From: Marisediminitalea aggregata
GTDB lineage: Bacteria; Pseudomonadota; Gammaproteobacteria; Enterobacterales; Alteromonadaceae
Reading direction: 5' to 3'
DNA: 64,000 nt
Assembly (NCBI RefSeq): GCF_900129565.1
Contig: NZ_FQWD01000009.1
Coordinates: 1-64,000 of the forward strand
Shown here: positions 55,524-64,000 of the stretch, piece by piece
How the letters are laid out: each line of letters opens with the position of its first letter
Numbering within the stretch: position 1 is the stretch's first letter
The notes under the pieces: generated by a model
The model's database searches: none
What the model saw: only the letters and a program-made list of their open reading frames with translations
Told to the model about the DNA's origin: nothing
Position numbers and translations under genes: made by a program

Positions 55524-57491
55524 TTATGCCCCCGCAGTCTCTATGATGCCTTTTATCTTATCGTCGAAAGGTTCGAAGCTAAGATTGAAGTCCTTTATCA
55601 TTTGCTCATTGCGCTTAATCTTTTGCTTCTGGCCGATGAGTATGCTGTTCATCATGGGGTCGCCAGTATTCATCTCCCTGAATGCCTTGATGATGCGTCT
55701 GTTTTGCCTGAGGATGACCTTAGCCTGATTATCCGTGATGACCTGGTGCTCGCAGGGTTTGATTTCTGTCGTAAATTCACCAATGCCACAAACTCTGCTG
55801 CAAGTGGCGTTCGTGCAATAGCCGCCTGTCGGCAGCTTAACTACGGACAAGGTGCCATTTCTCACCAGGCGATCTATCTCACTACGAGTCATATAGACAT
55901 GCTCGCCACTTCGAAGCCTTTCAAATTTATCCTTAGCAATCCGCTCTCCTCCGGCACCGCCAAGCTGCTCTGACTCATTGTAGATTTCGTCGAAAATGTC
56001 TACGCCCATGCGAATTCCTTCTTCGTTCAACAGAGCCAGTAAATCATTGTCCAAAAGCACATCTTCCATTCTCTGCAATTGGGCATTGTTGCTGTAATAG
56101 TTAGACATATTGATATTACGGTGTTTGTACTGGAACTTGATAGTTGCAGAGGAGCCGAAACCGTAACGCTTAAAGAACACGGCAAAGCTTCGGCGAAAGT
56201 CGTGAGGTGTAAGTTTAGGAAGAGTACCTCCCACCATGAGTTGTCCATTACGAGATGGGTTAAGGCGGTCAAACTCTTCCACATCCGCTTGTGTGGCAAC
56301 AATACCTGAGCTTGCTATAAACGTATTGAACGTCCTATCCGCGTTACTTCCGCAATAACTCGTTTTCACTTTTTCACATTGGGTGGCTAGGAACGCACTG
56401 TTAATTTGCCTCACGTAGTGTTTATATTGTTCCTGACTTATGCTTCCATCTTTGAGGTTCTTATTGTTTTTTGAAGTGTATATGTCGCGAAGATATTGCG
56501 TTGCGTCGGTGGCTAGCTCCAGCGCATCTTTCACCACTCTGTGAGTCTGCCACGTTTCTCGAATGGGTAGACCCTCTCGCTTCGTCTCTTCGCCTACAAG
56601 GGTGGGGATGGCGCTAGCGCCTTTTTCTTCGTAACTATGTTTGTTCATGCTTATAAGCTCCCCCACACGCACACCGCTAAAAGCTAATGCTACCATCGCA
56701 CACGCATCCAGAATTCTACGCAAATTCGTTCCCTTCTTTGATGGTTTGTAATTGGGTATTGCGTGTTGCAGTTCACTCACGCGATATGCTGCTCTGCCAT
56801 TCGCGGAAGTAGGCTTCACATCCGTACGCGCACTCTCTTCTCGATGAATTTCATCAACGACAGTTTGAATTTCGCTAATCGCATAGCGGTGTGGATGATA
56901 TGTTTCCACGACATCAATGGCTTGTGCGATTATCTGTTGGTACATGCGAATGGGAATTGCAATATGTTGTTGGCGCTCTTTAACTACCCAGCTTTTAATC
57001 TCTTTACAGTCTGGAATTCTGCTGGATAAGCCTGACTCTCTAAGCTTATTTAAAGCTGTCGCAATTAAGTTAGCTTTTCCCTTGCTCCACATCCTTTCTC
57101 TAATGCGATTCTTTAGAGAGCGTTTGAATCGATTATAGATAACATCATCAGATAGACTTCCCCAATCACTACTTCCAAGAAATTGCCTTACGTCTAACAA
57201 TCCATCTTTCCATTGACGAACTTGGCTGCGAGAAGGAACAGTCCTCTTTCGCTCCTTGTATGCGTTCATGATAAGCGCTAACGCCGCTTGAATATCCTGA
57301 CGGTATTCAGTGTCAATGTACCCGAAAGTGACAGTTAGGACGCTATTTACTTTGTTCTGCTCTTGCCCAGAGAAATACCAAACAACATCAAATATCCGGC
57401 TAAGTGTTGTGCCATCTGGATTCAGAGTTACTGGCGCATTTCCATCGACCTTTTGTATGGTGCTAAGTGTTATATGATGAGTCGTGTTCAA
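55524..57491 (-). CDS. Tyrosine recombinase B (IntB-like)
   Basis: The 655-residue protein has a complete recombinase active site in its second half: Arg in 'FSGVRVGELISM', 'HDFRRSFAVFF' (HxxR), His in 'QYKHRN' and the Tyr in 'INMSNYYSN'. After the catalytic domain comes a Cys-rich segment ('CTNATCSRVCG...CEHQ') that may bind zinc. The start is TTG 57491 with GGAG eight bases upstream and overlaps the upstream gene's stop by four bases (TTGA). Third of four cotranscribed genes. Confidence 0.85.
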   Translation of the reverse strand: MNTTHHITLSTIQKVDGNAPVTLNPDGTTLSRIFDVVWYFSGQEQNKVNSVLTVTFGYIDTEYRQDIQAALALIMNAYKERKRTVPSRSQVRQWKDGLLDVRQFLGSSDWGSLSDDVIYNRFKRSLKNRIRERMWSKGKANLIATALNKLRESGLSSRIPDCKEIKSWVVKERQQHIAIPIRMYQQIIAQAIDVVETYHPHRYAISEIQTVVDEIHREESARTDVKPTSANGRAAYRVSELQHAIPNYKPSKKGTNLRRILDACAMVALAFSGVRVGELISMNKHSYEEKGASAIPTLVGEETKREGLPIRETWQTHRVVKDALELATDATQYLRDIYTSKNNKNLKDGSISQEQYKHYVRQINSAFLATQCEKVKTSYCGSNADRTFNTFIASSGIVATQADVEEFDRLNPSRNGQLMVGGTLPKLTPHDFRRSFAVFFKRYGFGSSATIKFQYKHRNINMSNYYSNNAQLQRMEDVLLDNDLLALLNEEGIRMGVDIFDEIYNESEQLGGAGGERIAKDKFERLRSGEHVYMTRSEIDRLVRNGTLSVVKLPTGGYCTNATCSRVCGIGEFTTEIKPCEHQVITDNQAKVILRQNRRIIKAFREMNTGDPMMNSILIGQKQKIKRNEQMIKDFNLSFEPFDDKIKGIIETAGA

Positions 57492-59338
57492 CTGAACGTC
57501 TCCAGTAAGTCATTTAGGCTATACACGGTAGAATATAAGGGGTGTGGAGCATCCATTAGTTTCTCCAGAGCCTGTTGGTAGTTGTTCTCATTTTTGACCT
57601 TAAACCCGTTAAGGATGCTTTCTACTGTATTGTACAGGTCAGTGTATTTGCGTTCGGGCATCGAATTGATGGCAGGCGTTTGCTGCAACTGCTGCAACGT
57701 ATCTTTGAAGCTGAGCATCAGCCAGATATCTTCCACATCAGTAACGAAAGTGTGTTGCTGACAATTAAAGCAGGAAAGGAAATCGGTACAGGCTGATTCG
57801 CTTTTGTCCGTTGCAACTCCTGCTCGCCTGAGCGACTTTTCAATGATTGAACCTGCGCCCTTACGGCTGTCGTTACAACGCGCACCAGTCGGTGTTCGTG
57901 CTTCGTGCGTTCTGTCCTGCCCTTGCCTCAGACGCTGGTATTCGTAGTTATCAAGGATGTCACCGTATTTGTATTTGGCTTCGCTAACCGCCTCTTTGAT
58001 TTTTTTCCCTTTCGCGACATCATACTTTGCGTTCATTGCAGCACTCAGATTGTTTTCGTGCTCTTTGTCTGTACCATAAATGTATGTCCTAGCGGTGACT
58101 TCCGGTGAGTTGTTGTTACTCATGGCTACAAGGTATACCGACTCCGTTACGCGAAAGAGGATATCGGATCTTGTTTTTCGAAATTTGGAAGGGGTGATTG
58201 TGGTAAGCCCCAGGTGCTTCAACAGTCTATTTATAGCCTGTTGTGGTTGCTTCGAGCCTTGCGAGTAAGATATTGCACGGCCATCCATCGTAAAACAGGG
58301 AAACAAGTAGGCGTTATCATCTCCATTTGCCAGTTGCTTCGATATGTCGAGCCAGCTTTCTATAAATCGTCTGGCGTGCTTACTGAACCCTATAGTGTTA
58401 TCTTGTTCCTGATAATTGGCTCGACCTTTATCTGAATTAAACAGATACTTACCACCTTGTACTTCTCGAAAAGACACATCGCAAATTCGCATATCTGCCA
58501 AGGGGGTTGAATTCATGCCTGTGAACATATAGGTCAACATCATTGCTAACTCGACGATGGGTTTGTTGGGGAGGGCGTTTCTCATGGCATGTGCAAAAGC
58601 TGTTTTTCTCCCTCTGAGCTGCTTTCCGTTTGCGCCTTGTTTTTTCGCCTCTTGTTCGATAAGGCTTTCGTCATAAAGTGGGTGCTTTGACGGAATGCTC
58701 CCTGCTCTAAAATGATTTAACAAACTGAAGTAAGCACTGAATAGGGCTTTAACAGTAGGCTTTAATTCAGTTTCTAAATCGAGTGTTTCAGTGTCAGTCT
58801 TAACATTCTTAATTGATGGAAGCTTCTCTGCATCGTGCCGACGATTATTTTGCCGCAACAGCCACGAAATAGCTCCCTTTCTACATTTGAACTGAGAGCG
58901 TGTTAGCAATCCTAATCTATATTGTTGTTGGCACCATCCCATGTATTTATCAATCAGTTCCCACGCCAGGTGTCCATCTTCGGGTATTGCTACATTTGAA
59001 TCATCCACCCAAACGAGATAATAGACTAAACCGCTGAAATACTCGTACGCTGAATTGGTGTTAATGCCCTCAAAGAGCTGATAGCACTCCCTAATGAAAT
59101 CGTCACGCTTTGCGTCAATCAGCTCTACTCCTTCTTTGAATTTGGGAATAAACTTCCCAAAGCCTCCGTTGCTCAATTTAGGACAGCCGATATATTTGAG
59201 TCGTTTGAAGTACAGAGTGGATGATGGGGTGTTGGTTACCATGTCCTCAATGCGCAAAGGCTCAACAGAACCAGACTGCCTGACCATTGATTTCGATGGT
59301 TGCAGGGCTTTTCTTTTGTTTGTCCGGCTATTGCTCAC
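57488..59338 (-). CDS. Recombinase-fold protein without catalytic residues (Tfp-like)
   Basis: The 616-residue protein resembles a tyrosine recombinase, but key residues are lost. Where the first Arg should be it has 'TGMNSTPLADM', and in place of HxxR it has 'SKFRKTRSDI'. A Tyr remains in 'VTARTYIYG'. The end has the Cys-rich 'ACTDFLSCFNCQQHTF'. The start is GTG 59338 with GGAG six bases upstream and overlaps the intA end by 11 bases. Such inactive partners are the 'tfp' of strand-biased elements. It may be a structural subunit of the synapse. Confidence 0.75.
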   Translation of the reverse strand: MSNSRTNKRKALQPSKSMVRQSGSVEPLRIEDMVTNTPSSTLYFKRLKYIGCPKLSNGGFGKFIPKFKEGVELIDAKRDDFIRECYQLFEGINTNSAYEYFSGLVYYLVWVDDSNVAIPEDGHLAWELIDKYMGWCQQQYRLGLLTRSQFKCRKGAISWLLRQNNRRHDAEKLPSIKNVKTDTETLDLETELKPTVKALFSAYFSLLNHFRAGSIPSKHPLYDESLIEQEAKKQGANGKQLRGRKTAFAHAMRNALPNKPIVELAMMLTYMFTGMNSTPLADMRICDVSFREVQGGKYLFNSDKGRANYQEQDNTIGFSKHARRFIESWLDISKQLANGDDNAYLFPCFTMDGRAISYSQGSKQPQQAINRLLKHLGLTTITPSKFRKTRSDILFRVTESVYLVAMSNNNSPEVTARTYIYGTDKEHENNLSAAMNAKYDVAKGKKIKEAVSEAKYKYGDILDNYEYQRLRQGQDRTHEARTPTGARCNDSRKGAGSIIEKSLRRAGVATDKSESACTDFLSCFNCQQHTFVTDVEDIWLMLSFKDTLQQLQQTPAINSMPERKYTDLYNTVESILNGFKVKNENNYQQALEKLMDAPHPLYSTVYSLNDLLETFS

Positions 59339-60881
59339 TTGATTCTCCGAGCTGTAACGCTAATGCTTCTGCCTCTAAGTCATCGAAGACTCCCGCGTAA
59401 TCCAAAATGTCTTCGTAGATTTCATCGCCTGTCGGCGTGTCCTGGGCTATTTTGAGATAATTACTGGTTGTCACGACATCCTCATGCCCAAGACATTCCG
59501 AAACCTGAGCCAAGGCTTCATCTGAACCTATGTTTTGCTTCAGTGCGGAACGGAACAGTGATACCGCAAAAGTCGCTCGAAGGTTATGGATGACACCATC
59601 AAGCGCTTTGCCTGTTGTCGCTTCAACGGTGCTCCGAATTTCATTCCATCGCGTGTTGGCTTCGCTTAACTTAGTGAAGAAAGGCTTCCCTGTGGTACTA
59701 ATGAAAAGGTACTTCTTGCCTTCCTCGATAGCATCGTCACCCTCAAAGAGACCATCCTTACCTTCAGCTCTTTCGGTCTGACACATATCCTCAAAAGCCT
59801 TCAGACGCTTCTTGTACCTGTCAGTCAACGTATATTCGTACAGAAGCTGCATGATACGAGTGGGAATGATTGTCCTGCGGGACTTGTTACCACCGCCTTT
59901 TGTTTTGGTTAGAGAACCATATTGACCGCCGACACCCAAACGCATGTAAGGCTTGCTCCTATCAGGCTTGACGACTTGACCCAGATGCAGGCTGGCAACC
60001 TCCTCCTTTCGCAGTCCTGTGTACCTGGAGATGAGGAAAAACAAGCAGTATTCGATAGGTAGTTTGGCAGTTTTCACCTCCCCACCGATGTTTTTGAGCA
60101 CAGTCTGAGTTTGGGTAAGGATATGCTCAACCGCTGCCCACTCATTGTTAGTGAGAGGTATTAAGTCCCTACGAGACGATGGTAGCGCCCCGCCTTCGTT
60201 TCTTTTTGACTTGCCAAAGTTTAGTCTCAAATCGGTAGTGTGGACGTCTCTGGACATGTAAGCCTTCATGCTAGTGCCTGATGCTTGATAGTGAACAGTG
60301 ACGACCTCGTGCTCAAACGGAGGGTTGTTAAACTGATAGCCGTTGCGAATGTGGAAGGAGTAGAACTTAACGACTGCATTCATGTAGGCAGTTGCAGTTG
60401 TTCTCGCTATTCGCTTGTTAGGGTCTGTCTCTTCCAACACAGCCTTCTTAAGTGCTGCGCGGTACAGATACGTAATCTTTTGGCTTTTGCGTACCGGAAA
60501 CGAATCCCAGGTTGGTCTGGGTAGGTCTACCAACTCATCGTAAAGGTCTTCGTCATACTCGTTATCCCAAAGCTCCTGAAGACTGATTAAGAACGAGAAG
60601 AAGTGAAGCAGTGCCTTACTGTATTGCTCCGACTCCTGTTTGTTCTCATCAATATGATGCGACATGAGGAAGCGATTAACATGCTCCATTGGCTCATATG
60701 AAACGATGTCTCCATTTTCATTTCTGCCAACGAGATTTAGTAGTGTGAGCTTTTTGATGTGAACAGGATGTAGCCTGGATTCTTCCATTTGCGGTTGTCC
60801 ATCATCGTCGATAGAAACCAGTGGAGTTCTATACGTATATGGTTTGATTTCTGTTGTTTTGACTTCGTAGACAAGAGTCAT
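59328..60881 (-). CDS. Tyrosine recombinase A (IntA-like)
   Basis: This 517-residue recombinase is the first gene at the right end, about 90 bases from the right inverted repeat. Catalytic residues are present: Arg in 'RYTGLRKEEVASL' (near 291), 'HNLRATFAVSLF' (HxxR, near 432), His in 'LGHEDV' and Tyr in 'TTSNYLK' (near 475). The N-terminal part has a SAM-like core-binding region. ATG 60881 has GGGA six bases upstream; a TTG four codons upstream is less likely. It should perform strand exchange at the element ends. Confidence 0.88.
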   Translation of the reverse strand: MTLVYEVKTTEIKPYTYRTPLVSIDDDGQPQMEESRLHPVHIKKLTLLNLVGRNENGDIVSYEPMEHVNRFLMSHHIDENKQESEQYSKALLHFFSFLISLQELWDNEYDEDLYDELVDLPRPTWDSFPVRKSQKITYLYRAALKKAVLEETDPNKRIARTTATAYMNAVVKFYSFHIRNGYQFNNPPFEHEVVTVHYQASGTSMKAYMSRDVHTTDLRLNFGKSKRNEGGALPSSRRDLIPLTNNEWAAVEHILTQTQTVLKNIGGEVKTAKLPIEYCLFFLISRYTGLRKEEVASLHLGQVVKPDRSKPYMRLGVGGQYGSLTKTKGGGNKSRRTIIPTRIMQLLYEYTLTDRYKKRLKAFEDMCQTERAEGKDGLFEGDDAIEEGKKYLFISTTGKPFFTKLSEANTRWNEIRSTVEATTGKALDGVIHNLRATFAVSLFRSALKQNIGSDEALAQVSECLGHEDVVTTSNYLKIAQDTPTGDEIYEDILDYAGVFDDLEAEALALQLGESSEQ

Positions 60882-60926
60882 GGGACATCCCAAAAGGCCG
60901 TGTATTAAACACGACCTTAATGAAAA

Positions 60927-60934
60927 TTCTCAAC
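60927..60934 (-). repeat. Right subterminal copy of GTTGAGAA
   Basis: An exact inverted copy (ttctcaac) of the motif that occurs twice near the left end (50667-50674 and 50698-50705). It lies between the intA start and the right end. Confidence 0.4.
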
Positions 60935-60968
60935 CTGTCAAATGTGTATGGATGTATTTTTGAAAAAA

Positions 60969-60983
60969 ATGTGTAGCGGTAAT
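60969..60983 (-). repeat. Right terminal inverted repeat
   Basis: 'atgtgtagcggtaat', read outward, abuts the channel coding sequence 'cggtccagtcc'. It matches the inverted left end except at two positions. Confidence 0.8.
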
Positions 60984-61548
60984 CGGTCCAGTCCTCGAAG
61001 GTCATTACCCGGAACAAGGTCAGTAGCGAGATAGTGATGTCACCCCAAAGCACCGGGTTGATTTGTTCAAACAGGGTGCTGCCTATCGCTGCGTAGATGT
61101 AGAAGATGATAAACATCAGCAACATGACATACCCAAGCTGCGGCAAGGCTTTCATTAGCGATACCAGCAATATGCGTAGTTCAGGGATAATTGAAATCAT
61201 CCGCAATACCCTGAAAACCCTCACCAGACGCGCAATTAATGCTGTGTCACTATTCTCCAGTGGCAATAGACTCACCAGAACAATAATGGTGTCGAACCAG
61301 TTCCAGAAGCTTTTGAAAAAATCGAGTTTTCTTCGTTCGGCTAAAAAACGAATGGTCAGCTCAACCAGAAAAAATGCACTAATAAACCAATCAAGCAGAT
61401 TGGTGATCTGGTTAACAGTACTGGGCATGTCGTATGTCTTAGCACCTACTAACAGGGCCGAAAACAGAATGACGCCGATAACAAATAGCTCAAACGCTTT
61501 GTTAGAGCGGATTTTTTCAAAACGATTTTGTAGTTGTGAGGCTTGCAT
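60984..61548 (-). pseudogene. 5' fragment of a voltage-gated sodium channel gene
   Basis: About 188 residues: S1-S3, the S4 voltage sensor with Arg at every third position ('ARLVRVFRVLRMISIIPELR'), S5 ('VMLLMFIIFYIYAAIGSTLF'), pore helix and the filter-like 'MTFEDWT' of the NaChBac/NavAb type. Coding ends at the right inverted repeat. The frame then continues about 50 codons into the element (to 60829), giving a fusion that lacks S6. The remaining S6 and C-terminal coiled coil are encoded at 50321-50566. It was probably an intact Na+ channel before insertion. Confidence 0.9.
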
Positions 61549-61631
61549 AGTTGAAGTGTAAATGTTGAGAATTGTTACTATTTAGGATTATACTTAAGTG
61601 TAAATCACTTCCATCAGGAGCAGGCTGTATC

Positions 61632-61802
61632 ATGGACGAGAGCAATAAGAGTTTGCAAGCTAAATTATCCCGTTTGAATCACCAATTAGATAACTACTCT
61701 TCCAGCGTTGATGAAATAAAAGCGTTAAAAGTGGTTATGGAAGATATTTTAGAAGACTTGGAATCTCTGTCAGATACTTTCGAAGCACAGCACATAAACT
61801 AA
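61632..61802 (+). CDS. Small coiled-coil protein, 56 aa
   Basis: A short acidic protein ('MDESNKSLQAKLSRLNHQLD') with heptad-like leucines, no membrane segment. The ATG at 61632 has CAGG seven bases upstream. I do not recognise a family. A bidirectional hairpin follows immediately and separates it from tolC. It probably had a divergent relation to the sodium channel gene, whose start lies 83 bases away. Confidence 0.55.
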   Translation: MDESNKSLQAKLSRLNHQLDNYSSSVDEIKALKVVMEDILEDLESLSDTFEAQHIN

Positions 61803-61825
61803 AAAGCGCCCAACAGGGCGCTTTT
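61802..61825. terminator. Bidirectional Rho-independent terminator
   Basis: A stem aaaagcgccc (61802-61811) with gggcgctttt (61816-61825), loop aaca, lies between the small coiled-coil gene and tolC. A and T runs on either side suit both directions. Confidence 0.85.
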
Positions 61826-61847
61826 GAAATTAAGCTCCGGCGAAGAA

Positions 61848-63218
61848 TTAATCCGCCGCTTTCATACCTTGTTCTAACAACTCGATATCTTCAGCTTTCA
61901 GGTTACCCGCTGCTTGCTTAAGCGTGACCATGGCCTGAATAAAATCGTAACGCGCACCCGACAGGTTGGCGCGAGCGTTGAACAGGTTACGCGTACTGTT
62001 TAATACGTCAACGATGGTACGAGTACCAACATCAAAACCTGCTTCAGTGGCTTTTAAGGCACTTTCTGCAGACACAACCGCCTGCTCTAAAGCGCGAATG
62101 GTAGAAATAGACGCTTTAACATCGTTAAAGGAGCTGCGCACAGACTGAACTGTTTGACGGTAGGCCAGTTCCAGATCCTGACTTGACGATACGTACAAAT
62201 CACGCGCGCGGTCAGCCTGAGCCGAGACAGAACCACCTTGATAAATAGGCACATTCACAGACACACCAATGCTTTGGCTGTCGAAGAATGGCGTACTGTT
62301 TCTGAAGAAAGGTGACTCCGTAGTGCCTTTAGATGCACCGTAAGACGCACTTAAGCCAACGGTTGGATAGTGACCCGCAGTCGCGATGTCGATATCCATT
62401 TTCGCTACGTCCAGAGCCAGACGTTGTGCTAACAGTGTCAGGTTGGCATTTTCAGCAATACTCAACCAGCCATCTACTCTTTCCGGTGTCGGCGCGGTTG
62501 CCGTAAAGCGTTCTGTATTCAGAACGTACAAACGGTCGTGATATTTACCCGTGATCACGCGAAGAGCTTCACGCGCCAATTCAATCTGATTTTCTGCAAC
62601 AATTTCCTGAGCAACGGTACTGTCGTAATTGGCCTGTGCTTCGTGAACATCAGTAATCGCCGTCAGGCCCACTTCAAAGCGCTGTTTAGTTTGTTCCAGC
62701 TGACGCTCGATAGCGCGCTTTTCTGCCTGTACAAAGTTGAGGTTATCCTGGGCGCGCAGTACGTTCAGGTAGGCAGTCACGGTGCGAACGATGAGTTCTT
62801 GCGTTGCGGCTGCGTACGTGGCGTCGCTTTGTTCGGCGGTAAGTTCTGCGCGATCCAGCCCTAACCAGTTTGAGTGATCATACAATGACATGTTCAAATC
62901 GATACCGTAACTGGTTGAGTTACTGTCGATATCAACGTTTACAATGTTGAACCCAGTAGAGCCGTCGTCATTGTCTACCTGGATAGTCTGCGTCGTCTCA
63001 CGCGATGATTTTGAGTAGCCCAGAGAGCCTGAAACTTGTGGAAGTAATGCAGCACGGCTTAGAGGGATCCCCTGGTAAGCGGCATCACGTTGCGCCTTGG
63101 CACGATTTACTACCGGATCGTTTGCAAGGGCTTGTTGATATACTTCCAATAAACTATCGGCTAATACCGGTGTAGTCATCCCGAAACCGAGCATTAGTGA
63201 TATCAGTGTTTTTTTCAT
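61848..63218 (-). CDS. tolC: Outer-membrane efflux channel TolC
   Basis: The 456-residue protein has a signal peptide (about 1-20, 'GFGMTTPVLA'), then 'DSLLEVYQQALANDPVVNRA' and two repeats of long helices and beta strands typical of the TolC trimer ('FDVGTRTIVDVLNSTRNLFNA'). It is the outer-membrane exit duct for multidrug pumps and type I secretion. The divergent nudF gene is the same neighbour as in E. coli, supporting tolC as the name. Confidence 0.95.
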   Translation of the reverse strand: MKKTLISLMLGFGMTTPVLADSLLEVYQQALANDPVVNRAKAQRDAAYQGIPLSRAALLPQVSGSLGYSKSSRETTQTIQVDNDDGSTGFNIVNVDIDSNSTSYGIDLNMSLYDHSNWLGLDRAELTAEQSDATYAAATQELIVRTVTAYLNVLRAQDNLNFVQAEKRAIERQLEQTKQRFEVGLTAITDVHEAQANYDSTVAQEIVAENQIELAREALRVITGKYHDRLYVLNTERFTATAPTPERVDGWLSIAENANLTLLAQRLALDVAKMDIDIATAGHYPTVGLSASYGASKGTTESPFFRNSTPFFDSQSIGVSVNVPIYQGGSVSAQADRARDLYVSSSQDLELAYRQTVQSVRSSFNDVKASISTIRALEQAVVSAESALKATEAGFDVGTRTIVDVLNSTRNLFNARANLSGARYDFIQAMVTLKQAAGNLKAEDIELLEQGMKAAD

Positions 63219-63531
63219 TTGTGCGCCTTCAATCTCAATTGTTTTGCGTATCCAAGGTGTGTTGATGGACTGTTTTTACGGTGGTAAGGTGCAAAAAGTT
63301 ACTTCGTGTAACGCGCACCTCAACGCCATTGAATACGATTCCATGATCTGTTCCGTACTCTAAGTAAGTCAACGACTAAAAGATACTTATAAGACGTAAC
63401 AGAGCTTGAGCAAGTGTAACAGAATATGTGTTATGCCCACTCAATGTGTATTACTTAAATTATAAATACACGGATGATCGTAAATGATCAAATTCGTATA
63501 TTAACCGGTTTACTTAACAAAAGAGAATGCA
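63219..63531. other. Divergent promoter region of tolC and nudF
   Basis: These 313 bases between tolC and nudF should hold both promoters. A GTGTATT...AAATACAC inverted repeat near 63448-63474 is the only structure noted. No secure -35/-10 pair or known operator was identified. Confidence 0.55.
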
Positions 63532-64000
63532 ATGAAAGCGAAAATTCAGCGTTTCAACTCAGCTGACATCGAAATTCTGAATAAAAAGCCGTTATACGAA
63601 GGCTTTTTTACCATGATGATGTATGAGTTCCGCCATAAAAAGTATGACGGTAGCTGGAGTGATGTCGTCAGGCGGGAAATGTTTGAACGGGGCCACGCCG
63701 TCGCTGTACTGCCTTATGATCCTGAAACAGAAGAATTCGTACTCATTGAGCAGGTCCGTATGGGTGCAATGGCTACCTCTGACACACCCTGGCTCATTGA
63801 GGTCATTGCCGGGATTATCGATGTAGGAGAGACTCAGGAGTCAGTATGCCACCGCGAAGCGGCTGAGGAAGCCGGCATAGAATTAACACACCTGTCTAAA
63901 GCGCTCAGTTATCTGGCAAGCCCGGGCGGAACAACGGAAAGATTGCATATCTATATGGCCAAAACAGACGCCACTAAAGCGTCAGGCGTACATGGTTTAG
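63532..64000 (+). CDS. nudF: ADP-ribose diphosphatase NudF (partial, runs off window)
   Basis: The frame from ATG 63532 is open to the window end (156 codons). It contains the full Nudix box, starting 'GIIDVGETQESVCHREAAEE' and completed by 'AGI', and family segments 'EMFERGHAVAVLPYDPETEE' and 'YLASPGGTTERLHIYMA'. NudF hydrolyses ADP-ribose to AMP and ribose-5-phosphate. GAGA precedes the start. It is divergent from tolC, as in E. coli. Confidence 0.93.
   Translation, partial: MKAKIQRFNSADIEILNKKPLYEGFFTMMMYEFRHKKYDGSWSDVVRREMFERGHAVAVLPYDPETEEFVLIEQVRMGAMATSDTPWLIEVIAGIIDVGETQESVCHREAAEEAGIELTHLSKALSYLASPGGTTERLHIYMAKTDATKASGVHGL

Larger units (their letters stand above)
50568..60983. mobile_element. 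Integrative element (~10.4 kb) with tyrosine-recombinase quartet, inserted in a sodium channel gene
   Basis: The two halves of one channel gene lie outside 50568 and 60983. The junctions carry 15-bp imperfect inverted repeats (13 of 15 match). Inside are four overlapping minus-strand genes at the right end (intA, tfp, intB and srap-like, 55067-60881), and AT-rich cargo at the left (an ApeA-like HEPN gene, a PEP-CTERM protein, several small genes). This architecture corresponds to strand-biased circularizing integrative elements described from Vibrio, as I recall them, and is related in gene content to gamma-mobile-trio islands. Exact end positions are uncertain by a few bases. Confidence 0.85.

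Noticed and set aside
60829..60968. Treating the channel-element fusion (to 60829) as an intact gene
   Set aside because: The sequence after the filter does not resemble any channel S6 and lies inside the element; S6 is found at the other end.
50568..60983. Reading the element as a Tn7-like transposon or phage
   Set aside because: No tnsABCD, DDE transposase, capsid, terminase or conjugation genes are present; only tyrosine recombinases and cargo.

Overview
The window looks like chromosomal DNA of a marine gammaproteobacterium, most likely of the order Alteromonadales (Alteromonas-like). The evidence is conserved gene order: ftsB-ispD-ispF-truD-surE-pcm-yqaA-nlpD-rpoS, mutH/rppH-ptsP-(TauE)-lgt-thyA, ygiM/ygiF, rapA-rluA and tolC/nudF. 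No tRNA, rRNA or CRISPR array was seen. About 50 genes are called.

Layout. 1-1863 is the 3' end of a repetitive Ig-like surface protein built of 276-bp tandem repeats. 1917-6368 is a minus-strand signalling operon: membrane histidine kinase, HD-GYP response regulator, soluble histidine kinase. 6588-13105 is a dense minus-strand housekeeping block from ftsB to rpoS, followed by an AsmA-like TIGR03545 gene. 15298-19098 is putA. 19203-19949 is a probable Mn2+ riboswitch with a TMEM165-type Mn2+ exporter. 19993-23361 holds ygiM, ygiF and a membrane-anchored AraC-type protein. 23408-30131 holds yfhL, mutH, rppH, ptsP, a TauE/SafE permease, lgt and thyA. 30143-32116 is a REC-CheX-like protein plus a diguanylate cyclase. 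32146-41171 holds ampG-like, two hypothetical genes, rluA, rapA, a PhoH-like ATPase and a transglutaminase-like protein. 41324-43981 is an Lrp/AsnC regulator divergent from an aminotransferase/ornithine-cyclodeaminase pair. Then come cysG, deaD and prsT (the TPR lipoprotein of the PEP-CTERM/exosortase system).

The accessory highlight is an integrative element of about 10.4 kb (about 50568-60983). It splits a bacterial voltage-gated sodium channel gene just after the selectivity filter. The two channel fragments lie on either side, and the junctions carry 15-bp imperfect inverted repeats. The right part encodes four overlapping genes: two complete tyrosine recombinases, one recombinase-fold protein without recognisable catalytic residues between them, and a small coiled-coil protein. 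This matches what I recall of strand-biased circularizing integrative elements (intA-tfp-intB-srap) and resembles gamma-mobile-trio modules. The left part is AT-rich cargo: an ApeA-like HEPN defence gene with two unknown small downstream genes, a PEP-CTERM-type secreted protein, and several small unknown genes. The PEP-CTERM cargo would depend on the host exosortase pathway, of which prsT is encoded directly beside the element.

The window closes with a small coiled-coil protein gene, tolC, and the divergent 5' end of nudF (cut by the window edge). Family names are assigned by recognition of motifs and gene order; no database search was run.
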